From contig CAADUZ010000001.1 in the NCBI GenBank assembly GCA_900752335.1, forward strand, positions 3,761 through 67,760: DNA of 64,000 nucleotides, given 5' to 3'. Below are positions 44,319 to 53,997 of the stretch, piece by piece (position 1 is the first letter of the stretch; each line of letters begins with the position of its first letter). The notes beneath the pieces are model-generated. The model saw only the letters and a list, made by a program, of their open reading frames with translations. It had not been told where the DNA came from and made no database searches. This stretch comes from Clostridia bacterium (GTDB lineage: Bacteria; Bacillota; Clostridia; TANB77; CAG-508). Made by a program: the position numbers and the translations under genes.

Positions 44319-46943
44319 TCAAGTAATGGTATTAGTATCAACTACTTCATTTACTTCCACTGTTTCATTTCCTTCTGGTTCGTCCGGTTCTTCTGGTTCA
44401 TCTACTATTTCATTTACAGTAAGTATTATTGTACCGCCTTTCTTTAATTTTGTACCTTCAGCAATATTTTGCTCTAGTACAACACCATTATCTTGTGAAG
44501 AATCCGTACTGTACCTTGTTTGTATATTAAGTCCGCTTAAAGCTTCTCTTGCTTCCGATATTGTCATTCCCACTACATTTGGCACTGTTATTGTCATTGT
44601 ATCTGCTGTATGTTTTGTACAAGTTTCTTTTATTTCTTCATATTTCTTACCAGCGTTTGTTTTCCAACTTGGGTTTACTTCTTTTTCTGGTGTAGATAAA
44701 TATGTTTTCTTTTCCTTTTCTGGACAATATTCTGTTGCAAGTTTTCCTGTTTCTTTACATATTTCTACTGTTTTATGTCCATCGCATTTTCCTGGTACAG
44801 TTCCAGACACAAATACTTCTGTATATGTTCTTGTACATTCGTCTGTTGCTGCTCTTCCTGAATCCATACATATTTTAGCAGTTACTATATTGCTTGGTCT
44901 CTTGAAGTCTTTTCCTTCTAAATCTTCGTGAATATCAGTCATTACATTTGACCAAATTGTTCTCGAATGGTTATTACCAGGTATTTCTTCGTTATAGTCA
45001 TAACCAAACCATGTTGCTGCTGCATAATATGGTGTAAATCCACAAAGCCAATAATCAAAATAGTCTGAAGTAGTACCAGTTTTTGCTGCTACTTCCATTC
45101 CTGGTATTGCACAAGTCCAAGCTGTACCTCCACTTGTTGTTGGTGCTGTTAATATTTCTGAAAGTACATACGCATTTCCTTCTGACATTACTCTTCTTGT
45201 TTCTTGTTTTGCTTCTAATATTATATTTCCATTTGAATCCTCTACTTTCGTGTAGAATGTTGGCTCTATATATTCTCCTCCACGAGCTATCATTGCATAT
45301 GCTGCTGCCATTTGTAATGGAGAAGTACCATTTGAGCTTCCTCCTAGTACAAGTGTAAGCATTGCATCATCTTCTTTAGTAAAGTTAGTTAAGCCTGCTT
45401 CATGTAAAAAGTCTATTGCACGTTCTGGTCCAACATTTGAAAGTATTTTCATATTAACAATATTTGAAGAATTTTTTATAGCGTCTCTTACGGTAGTTAA
45501 TCCTAAATATCCTGTTGAATTTGAGAATGATTCTCCACCAAAGCTTGTTGGTGAATCATCATATACAGTTGCTGCAGTAATTATATTATCTTCTAGTCCT
45601 GGTGCTATTGCTGCAAGTGGCTTTATTGAAGAACCTGGTTGTCTGTTTAAGTCTGATGCTCTATTTTTTCCATATGTTGGTGAATCGTCTCCAAGACCTC
45701 CTACAGAGCCTACTACTTGCCCATTAGTATGGTCTATTATTACCATTGCAGATTGTGAATGATCACCTTCTTCTGCATATTCACTTGTAGCTTCATAGAT
45801 ATAATCTTCATCTAAATATTCTTCTTCAAGTCTGTCCTGTATGTCATTATCCTGTGTTGTATATATTTTATACCCATTGTTATATACCCTAGCTTTTGCT
45901 GCATCATAGTTCATGTCATATTCTTCCATCATGTCTTCTATAACTTGATCTATTGCATCTACTTCTAGGAATGATAATTCTGAAGTTGCAGAGAATTCTC
46001 CTTCTTTAAACTTTAGTCCTGCATCTACTTCTGCTACTGCTTCGTCATATTGTTCCTGTGTTATAAATGTATTTCCATCTTGATCTTTTACTACTAACAT
46101 TTGACCTAAAACAGTTTTTGTTCTTGTTTTTATATCTTCTGCATTATCCTCGCCTTCAAATGGGTTGTAATAGTTTGGAGAGTGGTTTATACCTGCTAAA
46201 AATGCTGATTCTGCCAAGCTTAAATCTTTTGCTGATTTGTCAAAATAATAGTTTGCTCCACTTTCCACACCATATACTGTACCTCCCATGAATATTTCAT
46301 TTAGGTATAGTTCTAGTATTTGCGTCTTTGAAATCATTTTTTCAACTTTATATGCACGTGACCATTCTCTTATTTTTCTTTCTATGCTGTCTTCGTCATC
46401 GTCCAATAAGTTTTTAACTAATTGTTGTGTAATTGTACTTCCACCAAATGAAGAATTACCTCCATTTAGTACATATGTAACTATTGCACCTGCAGTTCTA
46501 TATAGGTCTATTCCACTATGTTCGTAAAATCTCTCGTCTTCTATTGCCACAAATGCCTTTGGAATATATTCTCCCATTTCTGATAATGATATTATTTGTC
46601 TATTTTCTTCACCATTAAGTTTATGAAGTAGTTTTCCCTCATTATCATATGTACTTGAGTTTTGCATTTTTATTACTAAATCTGCTTCCGTTATTTCCCA
46701 TGTATCTCCAAAGAATATCGCCGCAAATGCACCTGCTGCTGCTAAACATAGTAATATAAATAAGATTATAAATATTTTTATAAACTTACGAAGTTTAGGG
46801 TGTTTTTTTACCTTTTTATTTTTAACTTTCTTTCCTTTTACACTTTTCATTTTCTTTGTTTCCTCATTATTATTTCTTCTATTTGCTGCATGATTACCTG
46901 TCTGTATATTATACATTTTAGTTTTATCATCTTCTCCTGGCAT
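44319..46943 (-). CDS. Class A penicillin-binding protein (PBP1A-type) with PASTA domain
   Basis: 874 residues. Basic cytoplasmic N-terminus, helix at about 53-72, glycosyltransferase domain (EDERFYEHSGIDLYRT, GGSTITQQLVKNL), transpeptidase domain with the serine motif GSSIKP, the SxN motif SSN, and KTGTTSD, then a cysteine-containing linker and one PASTA domain (VPNVVGMTISEAREALSGL) near the C-terminus. Polymerises and crosslinks peptidoglycan. PASTA binds muropeptide or beta-lactam. About 100 residues are Glu/Pro/Asn-rich at the end. Confidence 0.95.
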   Translation of the reverse strand: MPGEDDKTKMYNIQTGNHAANRRNNNEETKKMKSVKGKKVKNKKVKKHPKLRKFIKIFIILFILLCLAAAGAFAAIFFGDTWEITEADLVIKMQNSSTYDNEGKLLHKLNGEENRQIISLSEMGEYIPKAFVAIEDERFYEHSGIDLYRTAGAIVTYVLNGGNSSFGGSTITQQLVKNLLDDDEDSIERKIREWSRAYKVEKMISKTQILELYLNEIFMGGTVYGVESGANYYFDKSAKDLSLAESAFLAGINHSPNYYNPFEGEDNAEDIKTRTKTVLGQMLVVKDQDGNTFITQEQYDEAVAEVDAGLKFKEGEFSATSELSFLEVDAIDQVIEDMMEEYDMNYDAAKARVYNNGYKIYTTQDNDIQDRLEEEYLDEDYIYEATSEYAEEGDHSQSAMVIIDHTNGQVVGSVGGLGDDSPTYGKNRASDLNRQPGSSIKPLAAIAPGLEDNIITAATVYDDSPTSFGGESFSNSTGYLGLTTVRDAIKNSSNIVNMKILSNVGPERAIDFLHEAGLTNFTKEDDAMLTLVLGGSSNGTSPLQMAAAYAMIARGGEYIEPTFYTKVEDSNGNIILEAKQETRRVMSEGNAYVLSEILTAPTTSGGTAWTCAIPGMEVAAKTGTTSDYFDYWLCGFTPYYAAATWFGYDYNEEIPGNNHSRTIWSNVMTDIHEDLEGKDFKRPSNIVTAKICMDSGRAATDECTRTYTEVFVSGTVPGKCDGHKTVEICKETGKLATEYCPEKEKKTYLSTPEKEVNPSWKTNAGKKYEEIKETCTKHTADTMTITVPNVVGMTISEAREALSGLNIQTRYSTDSSQDNGVVLEQNIAEGTKLKKGGTIILTVNEIVDEPEEPDEPEGNETVEVNEVVDTNTIT

Positions 46944-47072
46944 GATAAACCTCCTTTGTATTCTTTATAAATTTACTCATTTATTATATAATATATTAAC
47001 TAAAAAGGAAAGCTTTTTCATAAATTTTTAATAAAAGTCCTTTTTATTTTATTCAATGCTATAAGATAATAG

Positions 47073-47100
47073 AAAAAGGCAAACTTCAATTAAGCCTGCC
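47073..47100 (-). terminator. Intrinsic terminator of the DUF308 gene
   Basis: 9-bp stem with two G-U pairs (47092-47100 with 47078-47086) followed by TTTTTC on the minus strand, just past the stop. Confidence 0.72.
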
Positions 47101-47121
47101 CCTTTATTTATTTTATATTTT

Positions 47122-47658
47122 TTATTCCATATCCTTTATATTTCTCATAAATATAAAGCTTTCTATTAAATCCATTATTGCATATACTAAAAGTATTATT
47201 CCTACAGTAATTATAAGTGCGCCTGGATAAAATGTTACATATATTCCACCAATTATCATTAATACTGATAATAATAAAACAAATGCCCATATTTTTTCGT
47301 TTATATTCTTTAGCTTGAACGATAGTGTAAGTCTTGTAAATCCACTATATATAATCCAAATTCCTATCATAATTCTAAATATATTTTCTATTGTACTACT
47401 ATATACAATTACTACTAAACCTATAAGAATTGAAATTATACCTAGTGCTATATCATTATTAAACAAGCTTGAATTTCCTTTTGCTACAAAGTAGTTGATA
47501 AGTTTTATTATTCCAAGCACTATAAAGAATATTCCTAATACCATAGAAATAAATTGCATAGTGGTTTGTGGGTTATATATCATAACACCACCTATAAATG
47601 CTAGTACCAATGAAGTTATTATTGAAGTCCATCCCGCTTTTTTCAAAAATTTCTCCAT
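47122..47658 (-). CDS. DUF308/HdeD-like membrane protein
   Basis: 178 residues, six helices arranged as three pairs with recurring glycine-rich turns (GGVMIYNPQTT, IGLVVIVYSSTIE, GGIYVTFYPGALI); this internal threefold repeat is the DUF308/HdeD fold. HdeD is linked to acid tolerance in enterics; the role in Firmicutes is unknown. It lies 28 bases downstream of clpX on the same strand. Confidence 0.85.
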   Translation of the reverse strand: MEKFLKKAGWTSIITSLVLAFIGGVMIYNPQTTMQFISMVLGIFFIVLGIIKLINYFVAKGNSSLFNNDIALGIISILIGLVVIVYSSTIENIFRIMIGIWIIYSGFTRLTLSFKLKNINEKIWAFVLLLSVLMIIGGIYVTFYPGALIITVGIILLVYAIMDLIESFIFMRNIKDME

Positions 47659-47686
47659 ATATTACTACCTCCTTATTACATTTATG

Positions 47687-49000
47687 CTATGCTGTTGTTG
47701 CTTTATTTTTAGTAGATGCCCTTTTGTTTGCAGTGTTTTTTCTTGATATTTCTCTTGCATTATTTATAACAATTTTTGGTGATGCACCGTTTAAAACGGT
47801 TTCTTTTGTAACAATACATTTTTCTATTGCTGGGTTTGAAGGTATTTCAAACATAATATCCCTCATTATTTCTTCTATAATAGAACGCAAACCTCTTGCA
47901 CCAGTCTTTCTTTCTATTGCTTTATCTACAATTAGTTCCAATGCTTCTGGTTCAAATTCTAATTCAACATTATCCATTTTCAAAAGCTTTTTATATTGTT
48001 TTACTAATGCATTTTTTGGTTTTGTTACAATGTCTATCAATGCTTTTCTGTCTAATTCTTCAAGTGTTGCAATTATTGGTAAACGACCTACAAATTCTGG
48101 TATCAAACCAAATTTTAATAAATCTTGTGGCAATAATTGTTCAAACACTTTATATTTATCAATATCTTTATTGCTCTCTATTGTAGCACCAAATCCTATA
48201 GATTTTTTACCAATTCTTTCTTTTACAATGTTTTCTAATCCTTCAAATGCTCCTCCGCATATAAATAATATATTTGAAGTATTAACTTGTAAAAATTCTT
48301 GGTGTGGATGCTTTCTTCCTCCTTGTGGTGGTACAGAAGCTACTGTTCCTTCTATTATTTTTAATAATGCTTGTTGTACACCTTCTCCACTTACGTCCCT
48401 TGTTATAGATGGGTTTTCTGATTTTCTTGAAATTTTATCTATTTCATCTATATATATAATTCCTTTTTCTGCTTTTTCTATATCATAATCCGCCGCTTGA
48501 ACTAGTTTTAACAATATATTTTCAACGTCTTCTCCTACGTATCCTGCTTCTGTAAGTGTTGTAGCATCTGCTATTGCAAATGGTACTTTTAATATTTTTG
48601 CAAGTGTTTGAGCAAGTAGTGTTTTACCGCATCCAGTTGGTCCTAATAATAGTACATTACTTTTTTGAAGTTCTACGTCGTCGCTTTTTTCTTCCTTGCT
48701 GTTTATACGTTTATAATGATTATATACGGCAACTGCTAGAGTCTTTTTCGCCTCTTCTTGCCCTATTACATATGTGTCCAATATGTCCTTAATTTCTGCT
48801 GGACTTGGCAATTCTTCTTGTTCTGTTGTTGTATATCTTATTTCATCGTCTTCATATAAATCGTCTTCTACTATATTTGAACAAACTTTTATACAATCAC
48901 TGCAAATAAACACACCAGGACCTGCAATTATTCTATCTACCTCGTCTTGTGATTTTCCACAAAAAGAGCATCTTACATTTTTTTGCTTATTGTTTGACAT
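47687..49000 (-). CDS. clpX: ClpX, ATP-dependent unfoldase of the ClpXP protease
   Basis: 437 residues. N-terminal zinc-binding domain with CSFCGKSQDEVDR and CSDCI, Walker A GPTGCGKT, Walker B IIYIDEIDKI, sensor and arginine-finger region, and the IGF loop (SIGFGA) that docks on ClpP. Unfolds and feeds substrates to ClpP. It is 42 bases downstream of clpP; tig-clpP-clpX is the usual Firmicute order. Confidence 0.97.
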   Translation of the reverse strand: MSNNKQKNVRCSFCGKSQDEVDRIIAGPGVFICSDCIKVCSNIVEDDLYEDDEIRYTTTEQEELPSPAEIKDILDTYVIGQEEAKKTLAVAVYNHYKRINSKEEKSDDVELQKSNVLLLGPTGCGKTLLAQTLAKILKVPFAIADATTLTEAGYVGEDVENILLKLVQAADYDIEKAEKGIIYIDEIDKISRKSENPSITRDVSGEGVQQALLKIIEGTVASVPPQGGRKHPHQEFLQVNTSNILFICGGAFEGLENIVKERIGKKSIGFGATIESNKDIDKYKVFEQLLPQDLLKFGLIPEFVGRLPIIATLEELDRKALIDIVTKPKNALVKQYKKLLKMDNVELEFEPEALELIVDKAIERKTGARGLRSIIEEIMRDIMFEIPSNPAIEKCIVTKETVLNGASPKIVINNAREISRKNTANKRASTKNKATTA

Positions 49001-49042
49001 TTTTATTTCCTTTCCAATTTATATTTCTTATCTTTTTGTTTT

Positions 49043-49645
49043 TTATTTTCTTTTATCCATAATTCCATCTATAAGTCCGTATTTTAATGCCTCTTCTGCT
49101 GTCATATAATTATCTCTCTCTGTATCTCTCATAATTACGTCTAAACTTTGACCTGTTCTTTCACTTAATAATTTGTTTAATTTTTCTCTTGTTTTTACCA
49201 TATGGTCTGCATGTATTTTAATTTCAGTTGTTTGTCCTGAAAGTCCACTTCCTCCTATTAATGGTTGGTGAATTAATATTTCTGCATTTGGTGTTGCAAA
49301 TCTTTTTCCTTTTTCTCCAGATGCTAAAAGTACTGCTCCCATGCTTGCTGCCATACCAATACAAATTGTTGTTACTGGACATTTTATGTAATTCATTGTA
49401 TCTACAATTCCCATACCATCTGTAATTGAACCACCAGGGCTATTTATATATAAACTAATTTCTCTATCAGGGTCTTCTGACTCAAGGAATAGTAATTGTG
49501 CTATAACTAAACTTGCTGAAGTTGGGTTTACGTCCTCTCCTAAAAATATAATTCTATCTTTTAATAATCTTGAGAAAATATCATATGATCTTTCTCCTTT
49601 TGCTGTTTGTTCTATAACATATGGAACTAAACTGTTTCTCTCCAT
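49043..49645 (-). CDS. clpP: ClpP protease subunit
   Basis: 200 residues. Catalytic serine in GMAASMGAVLLA, histidine in AEILIHQPLIGG and aspartate in the DTERDNYMTAEEA region; the N-terminal VPYVIEQTAKGERSYD is typical. Forms the 14-mer chamber used by ClpX. The leader between tig and clpP (178 bases) holds a TGCTTAAA/TTTAAGCA hairpin and TTTGACC/ACTGACC words that resemble, but do not match, CtsR heptads. Confidence 0.97.
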   Translation of the reverse strand: MERNSLVPYVIEQTAKGERSYDIFSRLLKDRIIFLGEDVNPTSASLVIAQLLFLESEDPDREISLYINSPGGSITDGMGIVDTMNYIKCPVTTICIGMAASMGAVLLASGEKGKRFATPNAEILIHQPLIGGSGLSGQTTEIKIHADHMVKTREKLNKLLSERTGQSLDVIMRDTERDNYMTAEEALKYGLIDGIMDKRK

Positions 49646-49693
49646 TTTTTAATTTCCTCCTTATTTTTTATTAATTTTATATTCTTAATTATG

Positions 49694-49716
49694 TGCTTAA
49701 AAATAAAATTTAAGCA
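49694..49716 (-). promoter_or_regulatory. Hairpin in the clpP leader
   Basis: Perfect 8-bp inverted repeat TGCTTAAA/TTTAAGCA with a 7-base loop, about 50 bases upstream of clpP. No T-run follows, so it is not a plain terminator. Confidence 0.4.
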
Positions 49717-49822
49717 TTTAAATATTATTTTGTAATTAACATAAAAAGGTCAGTGGTCAAATCCTTTATTTTATACCTAACATATATAATAAATATATTT
49801 TCCCCCTAACCTTTTATATTAA

Positions 49823-51106
49823 TTATTTCTTCTTTGCATTTTTAACTATAAATTCTATTGCTTTTTGTGTTTTTAAATTGTTTTCTATGTATTCTTTTAA
49901 TTGTTCATTTTCTGCAAGTTCTTCTTCTTTTCTTCCATATTGGCTTGCCATTTCTTTTATTTTTTCACTAACTTCTTCTGGAGTAACTTCAAAATTTTCT
50001 GCTTTTACTATTGCCTCTAATACTAATCTTGATTTAATAGATTTTTCAGCTTGGTCTTTAAAGCTTTCTCTTACTTCAGTTTCAGTTCTATTCATCATTT
50101 GGAAATATTGATTTAATGTTAAGCCTTGGTATGATAATCTTGTTTCCATATCTTTCATCATGTTGTCAATTTCTAGTTCTACCATACCACTTGGAATATC
50201 TAATTTTGTATTATCGCATACAACTTTTATTGCTTCTTCTTCTGTTTCATATTTAGCTCTGTCAGCGTTTTCTGTATCTAATTTTTCTTTTATGCTATTT
50301 TTTAGTTCAGAAATAGTGTCAAATTCACTAACGTCTTTTGCGAATTCGTCATCTATTTTTGGTAATTCTTTTTTCTTTATTTCATGTAATTTTACTTTAA
50401 ATACTGCATCTTTTCCAGCTAAATCTTTTGCAAAATAGTCGTCTGGGAATTTTACTTTTACGTCTTTCTCTTCTTCTAACTTCATTCCAATTATTTGGTC
50501 TTCAAATCCTGGTATGAATGTGTTACTTCCTATCTCTAATTCATGGTTTTCTGCTTTTCCACCTTCAAAAGCTACACCATCTATAGAACCTTCGAAATCT
50601 ATAGTTGTAATATCTCCTTTTTCTACTGGTCTATCTTCTACAGTTACTAATCTTGCATTTCTTTCAGCCATATGTCCTAATTCATGTTCTATATCTTTAT
50701 CTGTTGTAGTATACTCTATTTTTTTAATTTCTATACCTTTATATTTTCCAAGTTCTACTTCTGGTTTTGTTTCAACTGTTGCTGTAAATATTAATTCTTT
50801 TCCTTTTTCCATTTGAACTATATCTATATTTGGTCTGCTAACAGCTTCTATTTTGTTTTCTTTAATAGCCTCATCATATATATCTGGAACTAATTCGTTA
50901 AAAGCATCTTCATAAAATATTGCTGAACCGTATTGTCTTTCAACTAATTGCATTGGTGCTTTTCCCTTTCTGAAGCCAGGTATGTTAAAATATTTTGCTG
51001 TTTTTGTGTACACCTTTTTCATTGCTTCTTCAAATTTTTCTGCTTCAATGTTGAATGTTAATTTAACTTCATTTTTATTTTCTGTGTTTTCTACTTTTAC
51101 GCTCAT
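49823..51106 (-). CDS. tig: Trigger factor, ribosome-associated chaperone
   Basis: 427 residues. N-terminal ribosome-binding domain with GFRKGKAPMQLVERQYG (the ribosome contact GFRxGKxP), FKBP-type prolyl isomerase domain (VEKGDITTIDFEGSIDG), and C-terminal helical chaperone domain. The ATG at 51106 is chosen over two upstream in-frame ATGs because AAAGGA sits 8 bases before it. Binds nascent chains at the exit tunnel. First of tig-clpP-clpX. Confidence 0.96.
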   Translation of the reverse strand: MSVKVENTENKNEVKLTFNIEAEKFEEAMKKVYTKTAKYFNIPGFRKGKAPMQLVERQYGSAIFYEDAFNELVPDIYDEAIKENKIEAVSRPNIDIVQMEKGKELIFTATVETKPEVELGKYKGIEIKKIEYTTTDKDIEHELGHMAERNARLVTVEDRPVEKGDITTIDFEGSIDGVAFEGGKAENHELEIGSNTFIPGFEDQIIGMKLEEEKDVKVKFPDDYFAKDLAGKDAVFKVKLHEIKKKELPKIDDEFAKDVSEFDTISELKNSIKEKLDTENADRAKYETEEEAIKVVCDNTKLDIPSGMVELEIDNMMKDMETRLSYQGLTLNQYFQMMNRTETEVRESFKDQAEKSIKSRLVLEAIVKAENFEVTPEEVSEKIKEMASQYGRKEEELAENEQLKEYIENNLKTQKAIEFIVKNAKKK

Positions 51107-51181
51107 TTTTTTCATTCCTTTCATGTTTTTATTTCTAATAAGCTTAATTATTATATCACATTTTTTGCATTTTGCAATAGT

Positions 51182-51409
51182 TTACATATTTTTTCTTGCA
51201 TTTTCTTGTGAATTTGTCTGCGTTTCCTCTAATACGTTGCGCTCAAACCAACTTTCTAATCTATTGGCACTCTCGTCATAACTATCACTACTTTCATTCA
51301 TTAAATCTCTTACTTTGTTTGTACCAAACACTAACATTGCAGTTATGGCTGCAATTAATAAGATAATACCTATAAACATTGGAATATTAATTTCTACGGT
51401 TCTTCCCAT
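51182..51409 (-). CDS. Small single-helix membrane protein, unknown function
   Basis: 75 residues: helix at about 10-32 (MFIGIILLIAAITAMLVFG), then an acidic, Ser/Asn-rich cytoplasmic tail. GGAGAG precedes the ATG. It follows the metallophosphoesterase gene by 13 bases, so both are likely co-transcribed. Family not recognised. Confidence 0.65.
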   Translation of the reverse strand: MGRTVEINIPMFIGIILLIAAITAMLVFGTNKVRDLMNESSDSYDESANRLESWFERNVLEETQTNSQENARKNM

Positions 51410-51422
51410 ATTTTTTCTCTCC

Positions 51423-52118
51423 TTATATTTCTACTAAATCAAATTTTAAGTAGTCTGCACTTATAAGTTTATATTCAATTCCATGCACATTTCCTTCTAC
51501 CGCATCATTATGTGATGCTCCATGTAAGTGGCCATAATAGCACCTATGTATATTATATTTTTCTAATGTCTTTTCAAATTCTGTTTTTTCATTAATATTC
51601 TTATTAATTGGTGGATAATGCATAAATGCTATTATTTCCTTATCTGTTCCAAATTTATTTATTCCATCTTGTATTGATAATTCCAGTCTTGCTTTTTCTC
51701 TTTTTATCATTTTGCTATTATTTTCTGTATCTTGTATATTCCAGCCTCTAGTCCCTACAATTATTTTATTTTCAATTAAATAACTGTTATTATATAAAAA
51801 TTCTATATTGTCAAACTCATTTTCCTTTAAAAAGTTATTCATTTTTGTTATGGTAGTCCACCAATAATCATGGTTTCCTTTTAATAATATTTTTCTTCCA
51901 GGTAAATCGTTTAAGTATTTGAAATCTAATTTAGTATCTTTCAAATTCATTTCCCAAGAAAAATCCCCCGGAAGAATTACACAGTCTTCTTTCTTTACTT
52001 TTTTTATCCAATTATTTCTTATTTTTTCAGCATGATTTTCCCAATTATCTCCAAATATATCCATTGGTTTGTCATGTAGGAACGATAAATGTAAATCTGC
52101 TATTGCATATATTGACAT
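51423..52118 (-). CDS. Calcineurin-like metallophosphoesterase
   Basis: 231 residues. Metal-binding motifs in order: DLHLS (D8, H10), GDFSWE, KGNHDYWW (GNHD/E), MHYPP and the final GHLHG. This is the full dinuclear metal set. Substrate unknown; related proteins act on cyclic nucleotides or phosphodiesters. It lies 42 bases downstream of tsaD on the same strand. Confidence 0.92.
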   Translation of the reverse strand: MSIYAIADLHLSFLHDKPMDIFGDNWENHAEKIRNNWIKKVKKEDCVILPGDFSWEMNLKDTKLDFKYLNDLPGRKILLKGNHDYWWTTITKMNNFLKENEFDNIEFLYNNSYLIENKIIVGTRGWNIQDTENNSKMIKREKARLELSIQDGINKFGTDKEIIAFMHYPPINKNINEKTEFEKTLEKYNIHRCYYGHLHGASHNDAVEGNVHGIEYKLISADYLKFDLVEI

Positions 52119-52160
52119 TTTTTACCCCTATCTAAAATATTATAACAGTTATTAAATATA

Positions 52161-53150
52161 CTATTGTATTTTTAAGTTTGGTACTGCATTTAATTCTAAA
52201 TCTGATACTACACCTGATATGTATCTGTAATATCCTGCAGATGCTATCATTGCGGCATTATCTGTACACAATATTGGTTCTGGATAATATATTTTATATC
52301 CTTTTGCTTCCAGTTTTATAAATTCGCTTCGTATATATGAATTTGCAGAAACCCCTCCTGCTAAAGCAATAGTTTTAATTTTTAGTTTTTCTGCGGCTTT
52401 TAAACTATTTGTTACTAAAATATCTGTTACATATTTTTCAAAACTTGCACATAAATCTGCCTTATTTATGTCTGGATTTTTATGGTGCAAATTTATAATT
52501 GCTGTTTTTACACCACTAAAACTAAAGTCTAGCCCTTCAATATGCGTTTTTGGTAATTCTATACTTGCATGTCCTTCTTTTGCTAAATTATCTACTTTTG
52601 GTCCCCCTGGGTATCCAAGCCCTATTACTCTTGCGACCTTATCAAACGCTTCACCTATTGCATCATCTCTAGTTTTTCCAATTATCTCAAATTTGTCATA
52701 ATCTTTAATATGTACTAAATGAGTATGTCCACCTGAAATTATTAGACATAAAAATGGTGGTTTTAAATCTTTATGTGTTATATAATTTGCTGCAATATGT
52801 CCTTCTATATGGTTAGTTCCTGTTAAAGGTTTGCCCAGTGCATAACTTAAGCCTTTTGCGTATGATACCCCAACAAGTAATGCTCCTACAAGTCCAGGTC
52901 CATATGTACATGCTATATTGTCTATATCTTGGTATGTAATTTTAGCTTGTTTTATTGCTTCTTCTGTTACACCAGAAATGGCTTCTATATGATTCCTAGA
53001 AGCTATTTCTGGTACAACACCTCCAAATTTTTCATGTATTTTTATTTGTGAATTTATAACATTGGACAAAACCTCTCTGCCATTTTTTATTACTGCCACA
53101 GAAGTTTCGTCACAACTCGATTCAATTCCTAGTGTAATTATATCTTTCAT
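52161..53150 (-). CDS. tsaD: tRNA N6-threonylcarbamoyladenosine synthase subunit TsaD
   Basis: 329 residues, ASKHA-fold ATPase. HIEGH at 114-118 binds the active-site metal; GIESSCDET at the N-terminus and LAGGVSANSYIR at the end form the nucleotide site. Transfers threonylcarbamoyl to A37 of ANN-decoding tRNAs together with TsaB and TsaE, which are not in this window. Confidence 0.96.
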   Translation of the reverse strand: MKDIITLGIESSCDETSVAVIKNGREVLSNVINSQIKIHEKFGGVVPEIASRNHIEAISGVTEEAIKQAKITYQDIDNIACTYGPGLVGALLVGVSYAKGLSYALGKPLTGTNHIEGHIAANYITHKDLKPPFLCLIISGGHTHLVHIKDYDKFEIIGKTRDDAIGEAFDKVARVIGLGYPGGPKVDNLAKEGHASIELPKTHIEGLDFSFSGVKTAIINLHHKNPDINKADLCASFEKYVTDILVTNSLKAAEKLKIKTIALAGGVSANSYIRSEFIKLEAKGYKIYYPEPILCTDNAAMIASAGYYRYISGVVSDLELNAVPNLKIQ

Positions 53151-53192
53151 TATTTCTCCTATTAATTTTAATGCCCTATATTTGTTCTTTAT

Positions 53193-53948
53193 TTATATAA
53201 TTCCAAACATACTTAAGAATAAATTAGTTAGTCCACTCTTTACAAATAAAATAATTGGTTCTACTATTAAGCTCAATATTCCTACTATCCATAGAGCTAT
53301 AAATATTAGTTCAAATATTTGGCTATGTGATTCTATCCAGTTTTTTGCATTATATGGTAAGAAACCACATAATATTTTTGAGCCATCTAGTGGTGGCAAT
53401 GGGATTAAGTTAAATATCCCAAGTCCAATGTTAATAGAAATTATCTTTTGTACTACTTCAATAGCAATTATTACAGCTCGATTTGAAGCTGTAAGCATTC
53501 CATCTGCCATTTCAATACCCGGTGCCAGTTTTATTATTAAGCAAAGCACGATTTCAAAAAGAATTGCTAATATAAAGTTCATTAATGGTCCTGCTGCTGA
53601 TACAATCGCTTCTGCTTTAGAAAGTGACATATTTCTATTAAAATTTCTAGGATCTATTTCAACTGGTTTTCCCCAACCAAATCCAGCAAATACTAGCATT
53701 ATTGTACCAAACAAGTCCAAATGCTTAAATGGATTTAAGTTTAATCGTCCTTGTCTTCTCGGAGTATCATCTCCTAATTTGTCTGCTGCAAAAGCATGTG
53801 CAAATTCATGAAAGGTTATTGCTATTAGTATTCCTGGAATAGAAATAACAAATGCAAATAAAGCGCCTTCGTTCGAAAACAAGCTCATAAAAGAGCTAAA
53901 TAGCATTAATGCTATAATTAAAAATATAAATCTTCTATCTATATACAT
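53193..53948 (-). CDS. Site-2 protease family (M50) membrane metalloprotease
   Basis: 251 residues with about six helices. Zinc-binding HEFAH (in TFHEFAHAFAADKLGDDTPRR, key H/E/H) in an early helix, and the third ligand region NLIPLPPLDGSKIL. This is the short YwhC/Rv-type M50 lacking a PDZ domain. Cleaves within membranes; natural substrate unknown. Confidence 0.9.
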   Translation of the reverse strand: MYIDRRFIFLIIALMLFSSFMSLFSNEGALFAFVISIPGILIAITFHEFAHAFAADKLGDDTPRRQGRLNLNPFKHLDLFGTIMLVFAGFGWGKPVEIDPRNFNRNMSLSKAEAIVSAAGPLMNFILAILFEIVLCLIIKLAPGIEMADGMLTASNRAVIIAIEVVQKIISINIGLGIFNLIPLPPLDGSKILCGFLPYNAKNWIESHSQIFELIFIALWIVGILSLIVEPIILFVKSGLTNLFLSMFGII

Positions 53949-53997
53949 ACATAAAATCCTTTTCTAATATATTTTAAGTAATTTTCCCCTATAGTTT

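Noticed and set aside
47598..48488. A 296-codon open frame on the plus strand opposite clpX, and similar long frames opposite ftsH, tsaD and PBP genes
   Set aside because: They are mirror frames of well-supported minus-strand genes in AT-rich DNA, with low-complexity Ser/Leu/Ile composition and no ribosome binding sites.
49740..49775. CtsR operator upstream of clpP (GGTCAGT-GGTCAAA)
   Set aside because: The two heptads are 7 rather than 10 bases apart start to start and the first is degenerate; no ctsR is visible.
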